From positions 1 through 64,000 of the forward strand of contig JAJQDE010000040.1 in NCBI GenBank assembly GCA_021202335.1: a stretch of DNA of 64,000 nucleotides, in the 5' to 3' direction. The notes under the pieces are model-generated. The model had not been told where the DNA came from. It searched no databases and was given only the letters and a program-made list of their open reading frames with translations. This stretch comes from Lachnospiraceae bacterium (GTDB lineage: Bacteria; Bacillota; Clostridia; Lachnospirales; Lachnospiraceae). This document shows positions 33,777 through 41,417 of the stretch, piece by piece; positions within the stretch are counted from its first letter, which is position 1; each line of letters starts with the position of its first letter. The position numbers were made by a program, and so were the translations under genes.

Positions 33777-34358
33777 ATGGCGGAGCTTGAGGAATCGCTG
33801 ATGGAGCTTAATGAGGAGAAAACAGAGGAAAGTCCCGAGGATGTAAAGAAATGGCTCTTTCAGGAGCAGGTGCGCATACAGGCAAGACGGGACGAGCTGA
33901 TGGAGTTCAACCATGAGCTTATGAACCTTAAGGCTGAGCTTGAGCAGGAAAAGAGTAAGCTTGAGAGTATGGAAAAGACGATAAAAAAGCGTTATGATGA
34001 TAACGAGATTTTTATCGAAAAAAAGCTGAAGATTATAGAGAACGCTTATCGCCAGTTGGATGTGGACAGGAAAGCGCTGGAGTGTGAGCGGCTTAATTTT
34101 GAGCATGAGAAGAGTAAGTACAGAAGGCAAAAGATGTCCGGATCTTCCCGCTCAAACGTGCATCAGTATAGCGGAGCCTCGGATGCATATGATGGAACAA
34201 GCTTCTTCAGAGGCGTTGACAGTGAGCTTGCGCTCAGAAAGCGTTATAAGGATTTGCTGAAGATTTTCCATCCGGACAATAAGTACGGTGATACAAAGAC
34301 ACTTATAAAAATACAGACAGAATATGAGAGCTTAAGAAGCAGATATTGTGAAGGGTAG
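33777..34358 (+). CDS. Coiled-coil protein with C-terminal J-domain-like segment
   Basis: 193 aa. Residues 1-120 are charged and heptad-patterned (coiled coil). The C-terminus has RYKDLLKIFHPDNKYGDTKTLIKIQTEYESLRSRY, with the HPD triad of a J domain that stimulates DnaK ATPase. The J segment looks short, probably lacking helix I. The Shine-Dalgarno GGGGG is within a 31-nt leader repeated upstream of the Asp23 gene. Confidence 0.75.
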   Translation: MAELEESLMELNEEKTEESPEDVKKWLFQEQVRIQARRDELMEFNHELMNLKAELEQEKSKLESMEKTIKKRYDDNEIFIEKKLKIIENAYRQLDVDRKALECERLNFEHEKSKYRRQKMSGSSRSNVHQYSGASDAYDGTSFFRGVDSELALRKRYKDLLKIFHPDNKYGDTKTLIKIQTEYESLRSRYCEG

Positions 34359-34361
34359 AAA

Positions 34362-34503
34362 TAAAGAATGTGCCGTCGGCAGAATATGCCAATGGCACAT
34401 TCTCGCGCCGAGCGCGGTCGCTTGCGGCATATTTCATCTTTGCGCGAGTGCGCATCCACGCGGAGCGTTTTATCGTATAGGACGAACTTTCCTATACGAT
34501 AAA
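34362..34503 (+). repeat. Dispersed palindromic intergenic element, copy B
   Basis: Longest copy. Begins AAATAAAGAATGTGCC, has a GCGCCGAGCGCGGTCGCTTG segment, GCATATTTCATCTTT, ATCCACGCGGAGCG, and ends with the 14-bp stem TTTATCGTATAGGA / TCCTATACGATAAA (34469-34482 with 34490-34503; loop CGAACTT). Here it lies between convergent genes, so it is not tied to leaders. Confidence 0.75.
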
Positions 34504-34531
34504 AAAAGGAGCTTTAAAAAGCTCCTTTTTT
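34502..34531. terminator. Terminator of rpmB (bidirectional)
   Basis: Stem AAAAAAGGAGCTTT / AAAGCTCCTTTTTT, T-runs on both sides. Convergent genes end on each side. Confidence 0.88.
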
Positions 34532-34540
34532 GCCGTATTT

Positions 34541-34726
34541 TTATGCTCTTTCCACTGCACCCGAACGTAAGCATCTGGTACAAACGTGCATTCTCTTAGA
34601 AGCTCCGTTTACCTTGCACTTTACGTGTCTTATGTTTGCATGCCAAATTGCATTGGTTCTTCTATGAGAGTGGCTTACGTTATTTCCAAACTGAACGCCC
34701 TTGCCACAAATATCACATTTTGCCAT
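34541..34726 (-). CDS. rpmB: 50S ribosomal protein L28
   Basis: 61 aa. MAKCDICGKGVQFGNNVSHSHRR and the C-terminal RMHVCTRCLRSGAVERA give CxxC..CxxC zinc-ribbon Cys pairs, the zinc-binding (C+) form of L28. ATG 34726 follows GGAGG. Single gene with its own promoter (34776-34804) and terminator. Confidence 0.96.
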   Translation of the reverse strand: MAKCDICGKGVQFGNNVSHSHRRTNAIWHANIRHVKCKVNGASKRMHVCTRCLRSGAVERA

Positions 34727-34775
34727 AGTTAAGCACCTCCTCGACCACACTAAATTATTGACTCACAACAAAACT

Positions 34776-34804
34776 ATTCTAACAAAAAAATACATATTTG
34801 GCAA
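34776..34804 (-). promoter_or_regulatory. Promoter of rpmB
   Basis: Minus strand -35 TTGCCA, 17-bp spacer, -10 TAGAAT. Confidence 0.6.
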
Positions 34805-34877
34805 GCTGTTTTTTAAAAAATATATACAGAATGGCTGCTTGAACGGTTGTTCTGAACAGTTGTTATAAAATACATAT

Positions 34878-34906
34878 TTTCATTTTACGCAAAAAAGGTT
34901 ATAATA
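34878..34906 (+). promoter_or_regulatory. Promoter of the Asp23-fakA-recG operon
   Basis: -35 TTTTCA, 17-bp spacer, perfect -10 TATAAT. Upstream at 34840-34864 are two tandem copies of TGAACNGTTGTT, 1 bp apart, a possible activator site. Confidence 0.55.
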
Positions 34907-34962
34907 AGAATAATTGCAGCCATGATATGAATTTGCGGGCTTTAGCAGGAATGGAGGATTTT

Positions 34963-35319
34963 ATGAAGGGTTCTATGAATACGCATATGGGTAATATCTA
35001 TATCGATTCTGAGGTGATTGCACAGTATGCGGGAAGCGTGGCGGTGGAGTGCTTTGGGATTGTCGGGATGGCGTCGGTCAATGTAAAGGACGGCTTGGTA
35101 AAGCTGCTTATGAAGGACAGCATCACGCACGGAATATCGGTAAGCATCGCAAATAACAGATTAACGCTTGACTTTCACGTCATTGTTTCGTATGGCGTCA
35201 GCATTATTACGGTATGCGATAATCTTATCAGCAGTGTAAAATACAAGGTAGAAAACTTTACGGGGCTTGAGATTGAAAAAATCAACATCTATGTTGAGGG
35301 CGTCCGGGTAATTGATTAA
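34963..35319 (+). CDS. Asp23/Gls24 family envelope stress protein (YloU-like)
   Basis: 118 aa. Asp23 pattern: GNIYIDSEVIAQYAGSVAVECFGIVGMASVN and LTLDFHVIVSYGVSIITVCDNLISSVKYKVENFTGLEIEKINIYVEGVRV. Next to fakA as yloU-yloV in Bacillus. ATG 34963 has GGAGG 8 nt upstream; that leader (34930-34960) is nearly identical to the J-domain gene leader. Confidence 0.9.
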   Translation: MKGSMNTHMGNIYIDSEVIAQYAGSVAVECFGIVGMASVNVKDGLVKLLMKDSITHGISVSIANNRLTLDFHVIVSYGVSIITVCDNLISSVKYKVENFTGLEIEKINIYVEGVRVID

Positions 35320-35333
35320 GGAGGATTCTTGAA

Positions 35334-37004
35334 GTGGGTTTAAATACTATCGACGCCAAAATGTTTGCAAATATGTTTTTGGCCGGTGCAAAAAATTTGG
35401 AAAATAAAAAAGAGTGGATTAATGAGCTGAATGTATTTCCCGTACCTGACGGCGATACGGGGACGAACATGTCCATGACCATGATGGCTGCTGCCAAAGA
35501 GGTGGCGGCGATTGAAAATCCCGATATGGCTTCGCTTGCAAAGGCTGTTTCCACAGGCTCTTTAAGAGGCGCGAGGGGAAATTCGGGCGTTATTCTCTCA
35601 CAGCTTTGCAGAGGCTTTGCAAAGGTGATAAAAGAGTATGATGAGCTTACTGTGCCAATTCTTGCGGCGGCATGCGATAAGGCGGTGCGGACTGCATACA
35701 AGGCAGTAATGAAGCCGAAGGAGGGGACAATCCTTACGGTGGCAAGAGGAGCGTCAAAAAGGGCGGACGACCTTGCCATGGCGGGTGAGGAGGATTTGGA
35801 GGTATTTATCCGCGAGGTCATCAAGGAGGCGGAAATCGTTCTTTCACAGACGCCTGAAATGCTTCCGGTGTTAAAGCAGGCGGGAGTGGTCGATTCCGGC
35901 GGACAGGGGCTGGTCGAGGCGCTCAAGGGAGGCTTTGACGCGTTTTTGGGTAAGGAATCGGATTTCTCACTGAATATGGAAACAAAAGCCGGGAGCGCAG
36001 GCGTAAATTCAAATATTGAGGCGCAGGCGAATGTGGAAATAAAATTCTGCTATTGTACGCAGTTTTTGATTATGACAGAGCAGGAGCTTTCGCAGACCCG
36101 GGAGATGGAATTTAAAAACTTCCTCTCGTCCATCGGCGACTCGATTGTCGTGGTGGCGGATGAGGAAATCGTGAAGGTACATGTTCACACGAACGAGCCG
36201 GGGCTTGCCCTGCAGAGAGCTTTGCAGTATGGTCAGCTCACGAATATCATTATCGAAAATATGCGTTTGGAGCGCGATGAGAAGGTTTCCGATATGATGG
36301 AGAAGGAGATGCAGAGGGTTCCCGAGGCAAAAGAGCCGGAGCACAAGGACACGGGCTTTATCGCGGTATCTGCGGGGGACGGGATAAACGGGATATTCCG
36401 CTCGCTTGGTGTTGACGATATTATTGAGGGCGGACAGACCATGAACCCGAGCACGGAGGACATCCTGACTGCGATTGACCGCATTAATGCTGACAACATT
36501 TTTATTTTTCCGAATAACAAAAATATTATTTTGGCGGCAAATCAGGCAAAGCAGCTTACCACGGATAAAAATATCATTGTCATTCCGACCAAAACCGTGC
36601 CGCAGGGGATTACGGCGATTATCAACTATGTGCCTGACATTTCCGCAGAGGAGAATGAGGCGGTGATGTGTCAGGAGGCGGAGCATGTCGCGACGGGTCA
36701 GGTGACATATGCTGTGCGTGACACGGAGCTTGACGGCAGAAAAATCCGCAGGGGCGATTTTATGGGGATTGGCGACAGCGGACTTCTTTCAGTAGGTACG
36801 GATTTGCAGGAAACCGCTTTTGACATGCTTCAGGGCATGATGCGTGACGGGTTTGAGCTTATCAGCATTTACTATGGCGCTGACGTTGAGGAGAGCGCGG
36901 CGCGGGAGCTTGCCGACAGGGTTAAGGCGGCGTTTGCCGGCTGCGATGTTGAACTGCAGTCAGGCGGTCAGCCCGTTTACTCGTATATTGTTTCGGCGGA
37001 GTAG
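35334..37004 (+). CDS. fakA: Fatty acid kinase FakA (DAK2/DegV-related)
   Basis: 556 aa from GTG (AAGGAGG upstream). N-terminal DAK2 ATP-binding domain: ELNVFPVPDGDTGTNMSMT with metal-binding Asp residues, GSLRGARGNSGVILSQ. Middle FakA domain (FCYCTQFLI) and C-terminal DegV-like DUF1949/FAK part (IFPNNKNIILAANQA). Phosphorylates fatty acids held by FakB so that exogenous fatty acid enters phospholipid; a FakB gene lies two genes downstream. Confidence 0.94.
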   Translation: MGLNTIDAKMFANMFLAGAKNLENKKEWINELNVFPVPDGDTGTNMSMTMMAAAKEVAAIENPDMASLAKAVSTGSLRGARGNSGVILSQLCRGFAKVIKEYDELTVPILAAACDKAVRTAYKAVMKPKEGTILTVARGASKRADDLAMAGEEDLEVFIREVIKEAEIVLSQTPEMLPVLKQAGVVDSGGQGLVEALKGGFDAFLGKESDFSLNMETKAGSAGVNSNIEAQANVEIKFCYCTQFLIMTEQELSQTREMEFKNFLSSIGDSIVVVADEEIVKVHVHTNEPGLALQRALQYGQLTNIIIENMRLERDEKVSDMMEKEMQRVPEAKEPEHKDTGFIAVSAGDGINGIFRSLGVDDIIEGGQTMNPSTEDILTAIDRINADNIFIFPNNKNIILAANQAKQLTTDKNIIVIPTKTVPQGITAIINYVPDISAEENEAVMCQEAEHVATGQVTYAVRDTELDGRKIRRGDFMGIGDSGLLSVGTDLQETAFDMLQGMMRDGFELISIYYGADVEESAARELADRVKAAFAGCDVELQSGGQPVYSYIVSAE

Positions 37005-37007
37005 GCT

Positions 37008-39092
37008 ATGCAGTTAAATGATTCGATTACCGCCATAAGCGGCATTGGCGAGAAAACAGCCGCATTGTACCATAAGCTTAATATTTTTACGGTTCACGAC
37101 CTGATTACCCATTATCCGCGGGATTATGAGGAATGGCACGATATCGTGAAAATAGGCGAGCTGAGGGCAAATCAGGTATATGCCATACAGGGCACAGTGA
37201 TAAGCGCGCCGCGGACAATGTACCTTAGAAAGAATATGACTGTCACAAGTGCGCGAGTGAAGGATGCAAGCGGAGCATGTGACATTACGTATTTTAATAT
37301 GCCTTATATCAAAAACAGCCTGCTGCCCGGAAAGCAATACATTTTTCGTGGACGTGTAGTCTTAAAAAACAACAGGCTGGCAATGGAGCAGCCCAAAATC
37401 GTCAGCCCGCAGGAATTTGAAAAAAACGTTCACAGGCTTTCCCCGATTTATCCGACCACCAAGGGACTTACGACGGCCGCCATAACAAAGGCTGTGCGTG
37501 CGGCGGTGGACGCGCTTTCGCTTGAGGAGGATTATATTCCCGAAAAGCTGCGGGAAAAATACGGGCTTTGCGATTTGCGCTCTTCCATTTCGGGTATTCA
37601 TTTTCCGTCGTGCAGGGAGGAGATGCTTGCCTCAAGAAAACGGCTTGTATTTGAGGAATTTCTGTTTTTCATTATCTCAGTGATGATGCTGCGGGATATG
37701 ACGCTGCGCGAGGTCAACGATTGTCCCATGATGCGCATTGACGCGTGTAAGGATTTCATCATGAGCCTTCCCTATGAGCTTACAAACGCGCAAAAAAGGG
37801 TGTGGGCGCAGATAGAGGAGGACATGAGCTCGCCGCATATTATGAACCGGCTGGTGCAGGGGGACGTCGGCTCCGGAAAAACAATCGTGGCTGTTCTTGC
37901 CATGCTGATGTGTGCCATGAACAATGCGCAGTCGGCATTTATGGCGCCGACCGAGGTGCTTGCAAGGCAGCATTATGAAACGATATCGGAGCTTACCGAA
38001 AAGTATAAGCTTCCGTTCAGGTGCGTGCTTCTGACGGGAACGCTTACCGCAAAGGAAAGGCGGCGCGCAAAGGAGAGCATTGCGCTTGGGGTGTGCAATG
38101 TCATTGTGGGCACGCAGGCGCTTATACAGGACGACGTTGAGTTTTACAATCTGCGGCTTGTTATTACGGACGAGCAGCACCGTTTCGGCGTGAAACAGAG
38201 GGAAACGCTGGCAAAAAAGGGGCAGCAGCCTCATGTACTGGTGATGAGCGCCACGCCGATTCCGAGGACTCTTGCCATGATTCTGTACGGAGATTTGGAT
38301 ATTTCCGTGATGGATGAGCTGCCGTCAAACAGGCTTCCGATTAAGAACTGTGTCGTAAACACGGACTATCGGAAAAAAGCGTATGATTTTATTGCCAAAG
38401 AGGTAGAGGCGGGCAGACAGGCTTATGTAATCTGTCCAATGGTAGACTCCGACGACGAGCCGACGGGCGACCGTCCCGCGTTGGAAAATGTAATGGATTA
38501 TACCAAAAAGCTCAAACAGGAGCTGCCTTCGACCGTGAGCATTGATTACCTGCATGGCAGGATGAAGCCGAAAGCAAAGAGCCTTGTCATGGAGGAGTTT
38601 GCAAACCGCAGCATAGATGTTTTGGTGTCTACGACCGTTATCGAGGTTGGCATCAATGTGCCGAACGCAACGGTGATGCTGGTCGAAAACGCGGAGCGTT
38701 TCGGGCTTGCGCAGCTCCATCAGCTACGGGGGCGCGTAGGCAGGGGGAGCTGCCAGTCCTATTGCATATTTATGACCTCCGCGGGTCAGAATGATAATAT
38801 GGAGCGTCTGCAGGTGCTCAATAAATCAAATGACGGCTTTTTCATTTCCTCGGAGGATATGCGCCTGCGGGGACCGGGCGATCTGTTTGGAATCCGCCAA
38901 AGCGGGCAGTTCCAATTTTCAATCGGCGATATCTATCAGGACGCCGCCATATTGCAGGAAGCGCAGAGCTGTGCGCAGGAGCTTTATGCGGCGTATGTGG
39001 GAAATGCGGGAGTTCCCGTCAGGGAGCATGAGGGATTTTGGCGGCATTATGAGGAGAATATCTCTTCAGACAATGATTTTATAAATATTTGA
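37008..39092 (+). CDS. recG: ATP-dependent DNA helicase RecG
   Basis: 694 aa. Wedge/OB domain at the N-terminus, helicase motif I GDVGSGKTIVAVLA, motif II DEQHRFGVKQR (DEQH), motif III VMSATPIPRTLA, motif VI HQLRGRVGRG. Reverses stalled forks. Begins 3 bp after fakA, overlaps nothing important downstream. The order fakA-recG matches Bacillus. Confidence 0.97.
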   Translation: MQLNDSITAISGIGEKTAALYHKLNIFTVHDLITHYPRDYEEWHDIVKIGELRANQVYAIQGTVISAPRTMYLRKNMTVTSARVKDASGACDITYFNMPYIKNSLLPGKQYIFRGRVVLKNNRLAMEQPKIVSPQEFEKNVHRLSPIYPTTKGLTTAAITKAVRAAVDALSLEEDYIPEKLREKYGLCDLRSSISGIHFPSCREEMLASRKRLVFEEFLFFIISVMMLRDMTLREVNDCPMMRIDACKDFIMSLPYELTNAQKRVWAQIEEDMSSPHIMNRLVQGDVGSGKTIVAVLAMLMCAMNNAQSAFMAPTEVLARQHYETISELTEKYKLPFRCVLLTGTLTAKERRRAKESIALGVCNVIVGTQALIQDDVEFYNLRLVITDEQHRFGVKQRETLAKKGQQPHVLVMSATPIPRTLAMILYGDLDISVMDELPSNRLPIKNCVVNTDYRKKAYDFIAKEVEAGRQAYVICPMVDSDDEPTGDRPALENVMDYTKKLKQELPSTVSIDYLHGRMKPKAKSLVMEEFANRSIDVLVSTTVIEVGINVPNATVMLVENAERFGLAQLHQLRGRVGRGSCQSYCIFMTSAGQNDNMERLQVLNKSNDGFFISSEDMRLRGPGDLFGIRQSGQFQFSIGDIYQDAAILQEAQSCAQELYAAYVGNAGVPVREHEGFWRHYEENISSDNDFINI

Positions 39093-39112
39093 TGGAAAGA
39101 ATGGGGATTGAG

Positions 39113-39976
39113 ATGTCTAAGATTGCAATTGTTACAGACAGTAACAGCGGTATTACGCAGGCACAGGCTATGGAGCTTGGCATACGCGTGCTGCCGATGC
39201 CGTTTATGATTGACGGTGAAACATACTTTGAGGAGATAACCCTAAGCCGCAGGGAATTTTATGAAAGGCTTGCGTCCGATGCGGATATTTCCACGTCGCA
39301 GCCCTCGCCCGAGTCCGTTATGCAGCTTTGGGATGAGCTTTTGGCGGACTATGATGAGATTGTGCACATACCGATGTCAAGCGGGCTGAGCGGCTCCTGC
39401 CAGACAGCCGCGATGCTTGCGCAGGATTACGAGGGAAAGGTTCATGTCGTGAATAATCAGCGTATTTCCGTGACGCAGAGGCAGTCGGTTCTGGACGCCA
39501 TAGCGCTTGCAGGGGAAGGAAAAAGCGGAAGTGAAGTAAAAAAAATTCTTGAGGAGGACAAATTCAACTCAAGCATTTACATTATGATAGACACATTATA
39601 TTATTTAAAAAAGGGCGGCAGGATTACCCCTGCGGCGGCTGCGCTCGGAACGCTTTTAAGGTTAAAGCCCGTGCTGCAGATACAGGGAGAAAAGCTTGAC
39701 GCCTTTGCAAAGGCGCGTACCGTAAATCAGGCAAAATCGATTATGATAAACGCGATAAGGAGCGATATTGAAAAGCGATTTGGCGGTGTTTCACCGGAAA
39801 ATCAAATGTATTTGCAGATTGCGCATACGGAGAATGAGGCGGCTGCAGAGCAGCTAAGGGATGAGCTTGCGGCGCAGTTCCCGGATTATCCTGTTTATGT
39901 GGACCATCTGTCGCTGAGCGTTTCCTGTCATATCGGTCCCGGCGCCCTGGCGATTGCCTGCGCAAAAAAAATGTGA
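39113..39976 (+). CDS. fakB: DegV family fatty-acid-binding protein FakB
   Basis: 287 aa. DegV fold: KIAIVTDSNSGIT, YFEEITLSRREFYERL, STSQPSPESV, the phosphate-site Ser in IPMSSGLSGSCQTAAM, and the C-terminal HIGPGALAIACAKK. Holds a fatty acid while FakA phosphorylates it. ATG 39113 follows GGGG; Met1 at 39089 would overlap recG. The last codons and stop lie inside the terminator stem. Confidence 0.9.
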   Translation: MSKIAIVTDSNSGITQAQAMELGIRVLPMPFMIDGETYFEEITLSRREFYERLASDADISTSQPSPESVMQLWDELLADYDEIVHIPMSSGLSGSCQTAAMLAQDYEGKVHVVNNQRISVTQRQSVLDAIALAGEGKSGSEVKKILEEDKFNSSIYIMIDTLYYLKKGGRITPAAAALGTLLRLKPVLQIQGEKLDAFAKARTVNQAKSIMINAIRSDIEKRFGGVSPENQMYLQIAHTENEAAAEQLRDELAAQFPDYPVYVDHLSLSVSCHIGPGALAIACAKKM

Positions 39977-40008
39977 AAAGAAGCATTGCTTCTTTTCACA
40001 TTTTTTTT
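39964..40008. terminator. Bidirectional terminator overlapping the fakB end
   Basis: Perfect 21-bp stem of A8-TGTGAAAAGAAGC type with an ATT loop and T9. It ends fakB and pta, which converge. The fakB stop TGA (39974-39976) is in the left arm. Confidence 0.93.
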
Positions 40009-40019
40009 TGTGCATATTT

Positions 40020-41003
40020 TTAAACTAAAGCAGCGGTAATGATTGCCATTGAGTAAACCTCGATAGCGTTGCAGCCGCGTGAGAGGTCGTTGATGGGTGC
40101 GTTCAGACCGAGAAGAATAGGACCGTATGCCTCGAAATTACCCATTCTCTGTGCAATCTTGTAGCCTAAGTTTCCTGAGTTGATGTCAGGGAAAATAAAG
40201 GTGTTGGCATGTCCTGCCACCTCGGAGCCGGGGCACTTTGTACGTGCGACACGGGGAGAAACGGCAGCGTCAAACTGTAACTCGCCCTCGATGGGAACGG
40301 AAGGATATTTTACCTTTGCCTTATTTGCCGCGTTGCGCATCTTTTCAGCATCGGGACCCTTGCCGGAGCCGAGAGTAGAGTAGCTTAAGAATGCAACCTT
40401 GGGGTCAACACCGAAAATCTTAGCGCACTCAACGGTTTCGCCTGCGATTTCCACAAGCTCGTCCTCGGAGGGATTAATGTTGATAGCACAGTCGCCCATC
40501 GCGAGAACCTCGTTTTCGCCTGTTGCACCGGGACGAACCAATATAAAGCATGAAGAAACTATGCTGTTGCCGGGCTTTGTCTTGATAATCTGTAATGCCG
40601 GGCGAACCGTGTCGGCGGTAGAGTATGTAGAACCTCCGAGAAGGGAATCCGCAACGCCCATTTGCACAAGCATTGTGCCGAAGTAGTTGGGCTGCGCTAA
40701 AATCTTTCTTGCTTCCTCGGGAGTCATTCCCTTGCTCTTTCTAAGCTCACAAAATCTATCTACCATCTCGTCAAAACGGTCGTAATGATTGCTGTCAATA
40801 ATTTGAGCGCCACGGATATTGTAGCCGGCTTCCTCTGCCGCTTTTAAAACATCCTCCTCGTTGCCTACGAGAATGGGATGAAGGAAGCTGCTGGCAAGAA
40901 GACGTGATGCTGCTTCAAGAATACGCGGGTCAGTACCCTCTGTAAACACAATCGTCTTAGGGTTTTTCTTCAACTGTTCAATCATCGTACCAAATCCATA
41001 CAT
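40020..41003 (-). CDS. pta: Phosphate acetyltransferase
   Basis: 327 aa. Pta pattern: KTIVFTEGTDPRILEAA, LVQMGVADSLLGGSTYSTADTVRPAL, GDCAININPSEDEL, SYSTLGSGKGPDAEKM, GELQFDAAVSP, FPDINSGNLGYKIAQRMG. Interconverts acetyl-CoA and acetyl phosphate for acetate production. GGAAGGA lies about 8 nt before the ATG. ackA, often the next gene, is not in the window. Confidence 0.95.
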   Translation of the reverse strand: MYGFGTMIEQLKKNPKTIVFTEGTDPRILEAASRLLASSFLHPILVGNEEDVLKAAEEAGYNIRGAQIIDSNHYDRFDEMVDRFCELRKSKGMTPEEARKILAQPNYFGTMLVQMGVADSLLGGSTYSTADTVRPALQIIKTKPGNSIVSSCFILVRPGATGENEVLAMGDCAININPSEDELVEIAGETVECAKIFGVDPKVAFLSYSTLGSGKGPDAEKMRNAANKAKVKYPSVPIEGELQFDAAVSPRVARTKCPGSEVAGHANTFIFPDINSGNLGYKIAQRMGNFEAYGPILLGLNAPINDLSRGCNAIEVYSMAIITAALV

Positions 41004-41055
41004 AGTTTTAATCCTTCCTTTTCATGATATAGTTTGTAAGTTATTTATACTTACT

Positions 41056-41083
41056 ATTTTATACAAAATTTTCACATTTGCAA
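41056..41083 (-). promoter_or_regulatory. Promoter of pta
   Basis: Minus strand -35 TTGCAA, 16-bp spacer, -10 TAAAAT, about 60 bp before the start codon. Confidence 0.5.
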
Positions 41084-41163
41084 TGCTTGTATTGAAATAA
41101 ATGCACAAAAATTTATAAAAATCCAAAGCTTTTTCCTTAAAAGTTTTATACCAACATAGGAGT

Positions 41164-41191
41164 TTGCAAGAAAAAAAAGTTATGCTATAAT
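41164..41191 (+). promoter_or_regulatory. Promoter of parE
   Basis: -35 TTGCAA, 16-bp spacer, perfect -10 TATAAT. Predicts a leader of about 220 nt before the GTG start. Confidence 0.65.
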
Positions 41192-41230
41192 GTACACGAA
41201 AGCAATGAGCCGTGCAGATGGCGGCAGAGG

Positions 41231-41335
41231 CAAATTGGCGGCTTGCAGCCGAATTTGACTATGACGTCAGATATAGGGCGAAAGCAGAGCCTGTAGGCTC
41301 GTGAATTCGAGAGCCGCATGGCTCTCGAATTCACG
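41231..41335 (+). other. Structured leader of parE (three hairpins)
   Basis: Hairpins at 41231-41257 (CAAATT..CGGCT/AGCCG..AATTTG), 41287-41300 (GAGCC/GGCTC) and 41300-41335 (perfect 16-bp stem starting CGTGAATTCGAG, loop GCAT). No T-run follows, so not terminators. The 41004-41417 gap holds only the two divergent promoters and this leader. Confidence 0.55.
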
Positions 41336-41417
41336 CACGGCGGCAAACAGCAAAGGCATCATTCATTATTGTGCGCCAAGGACGGCGAAAACAGTCTGCA
41401 GACATGGAGGCAAAAAA

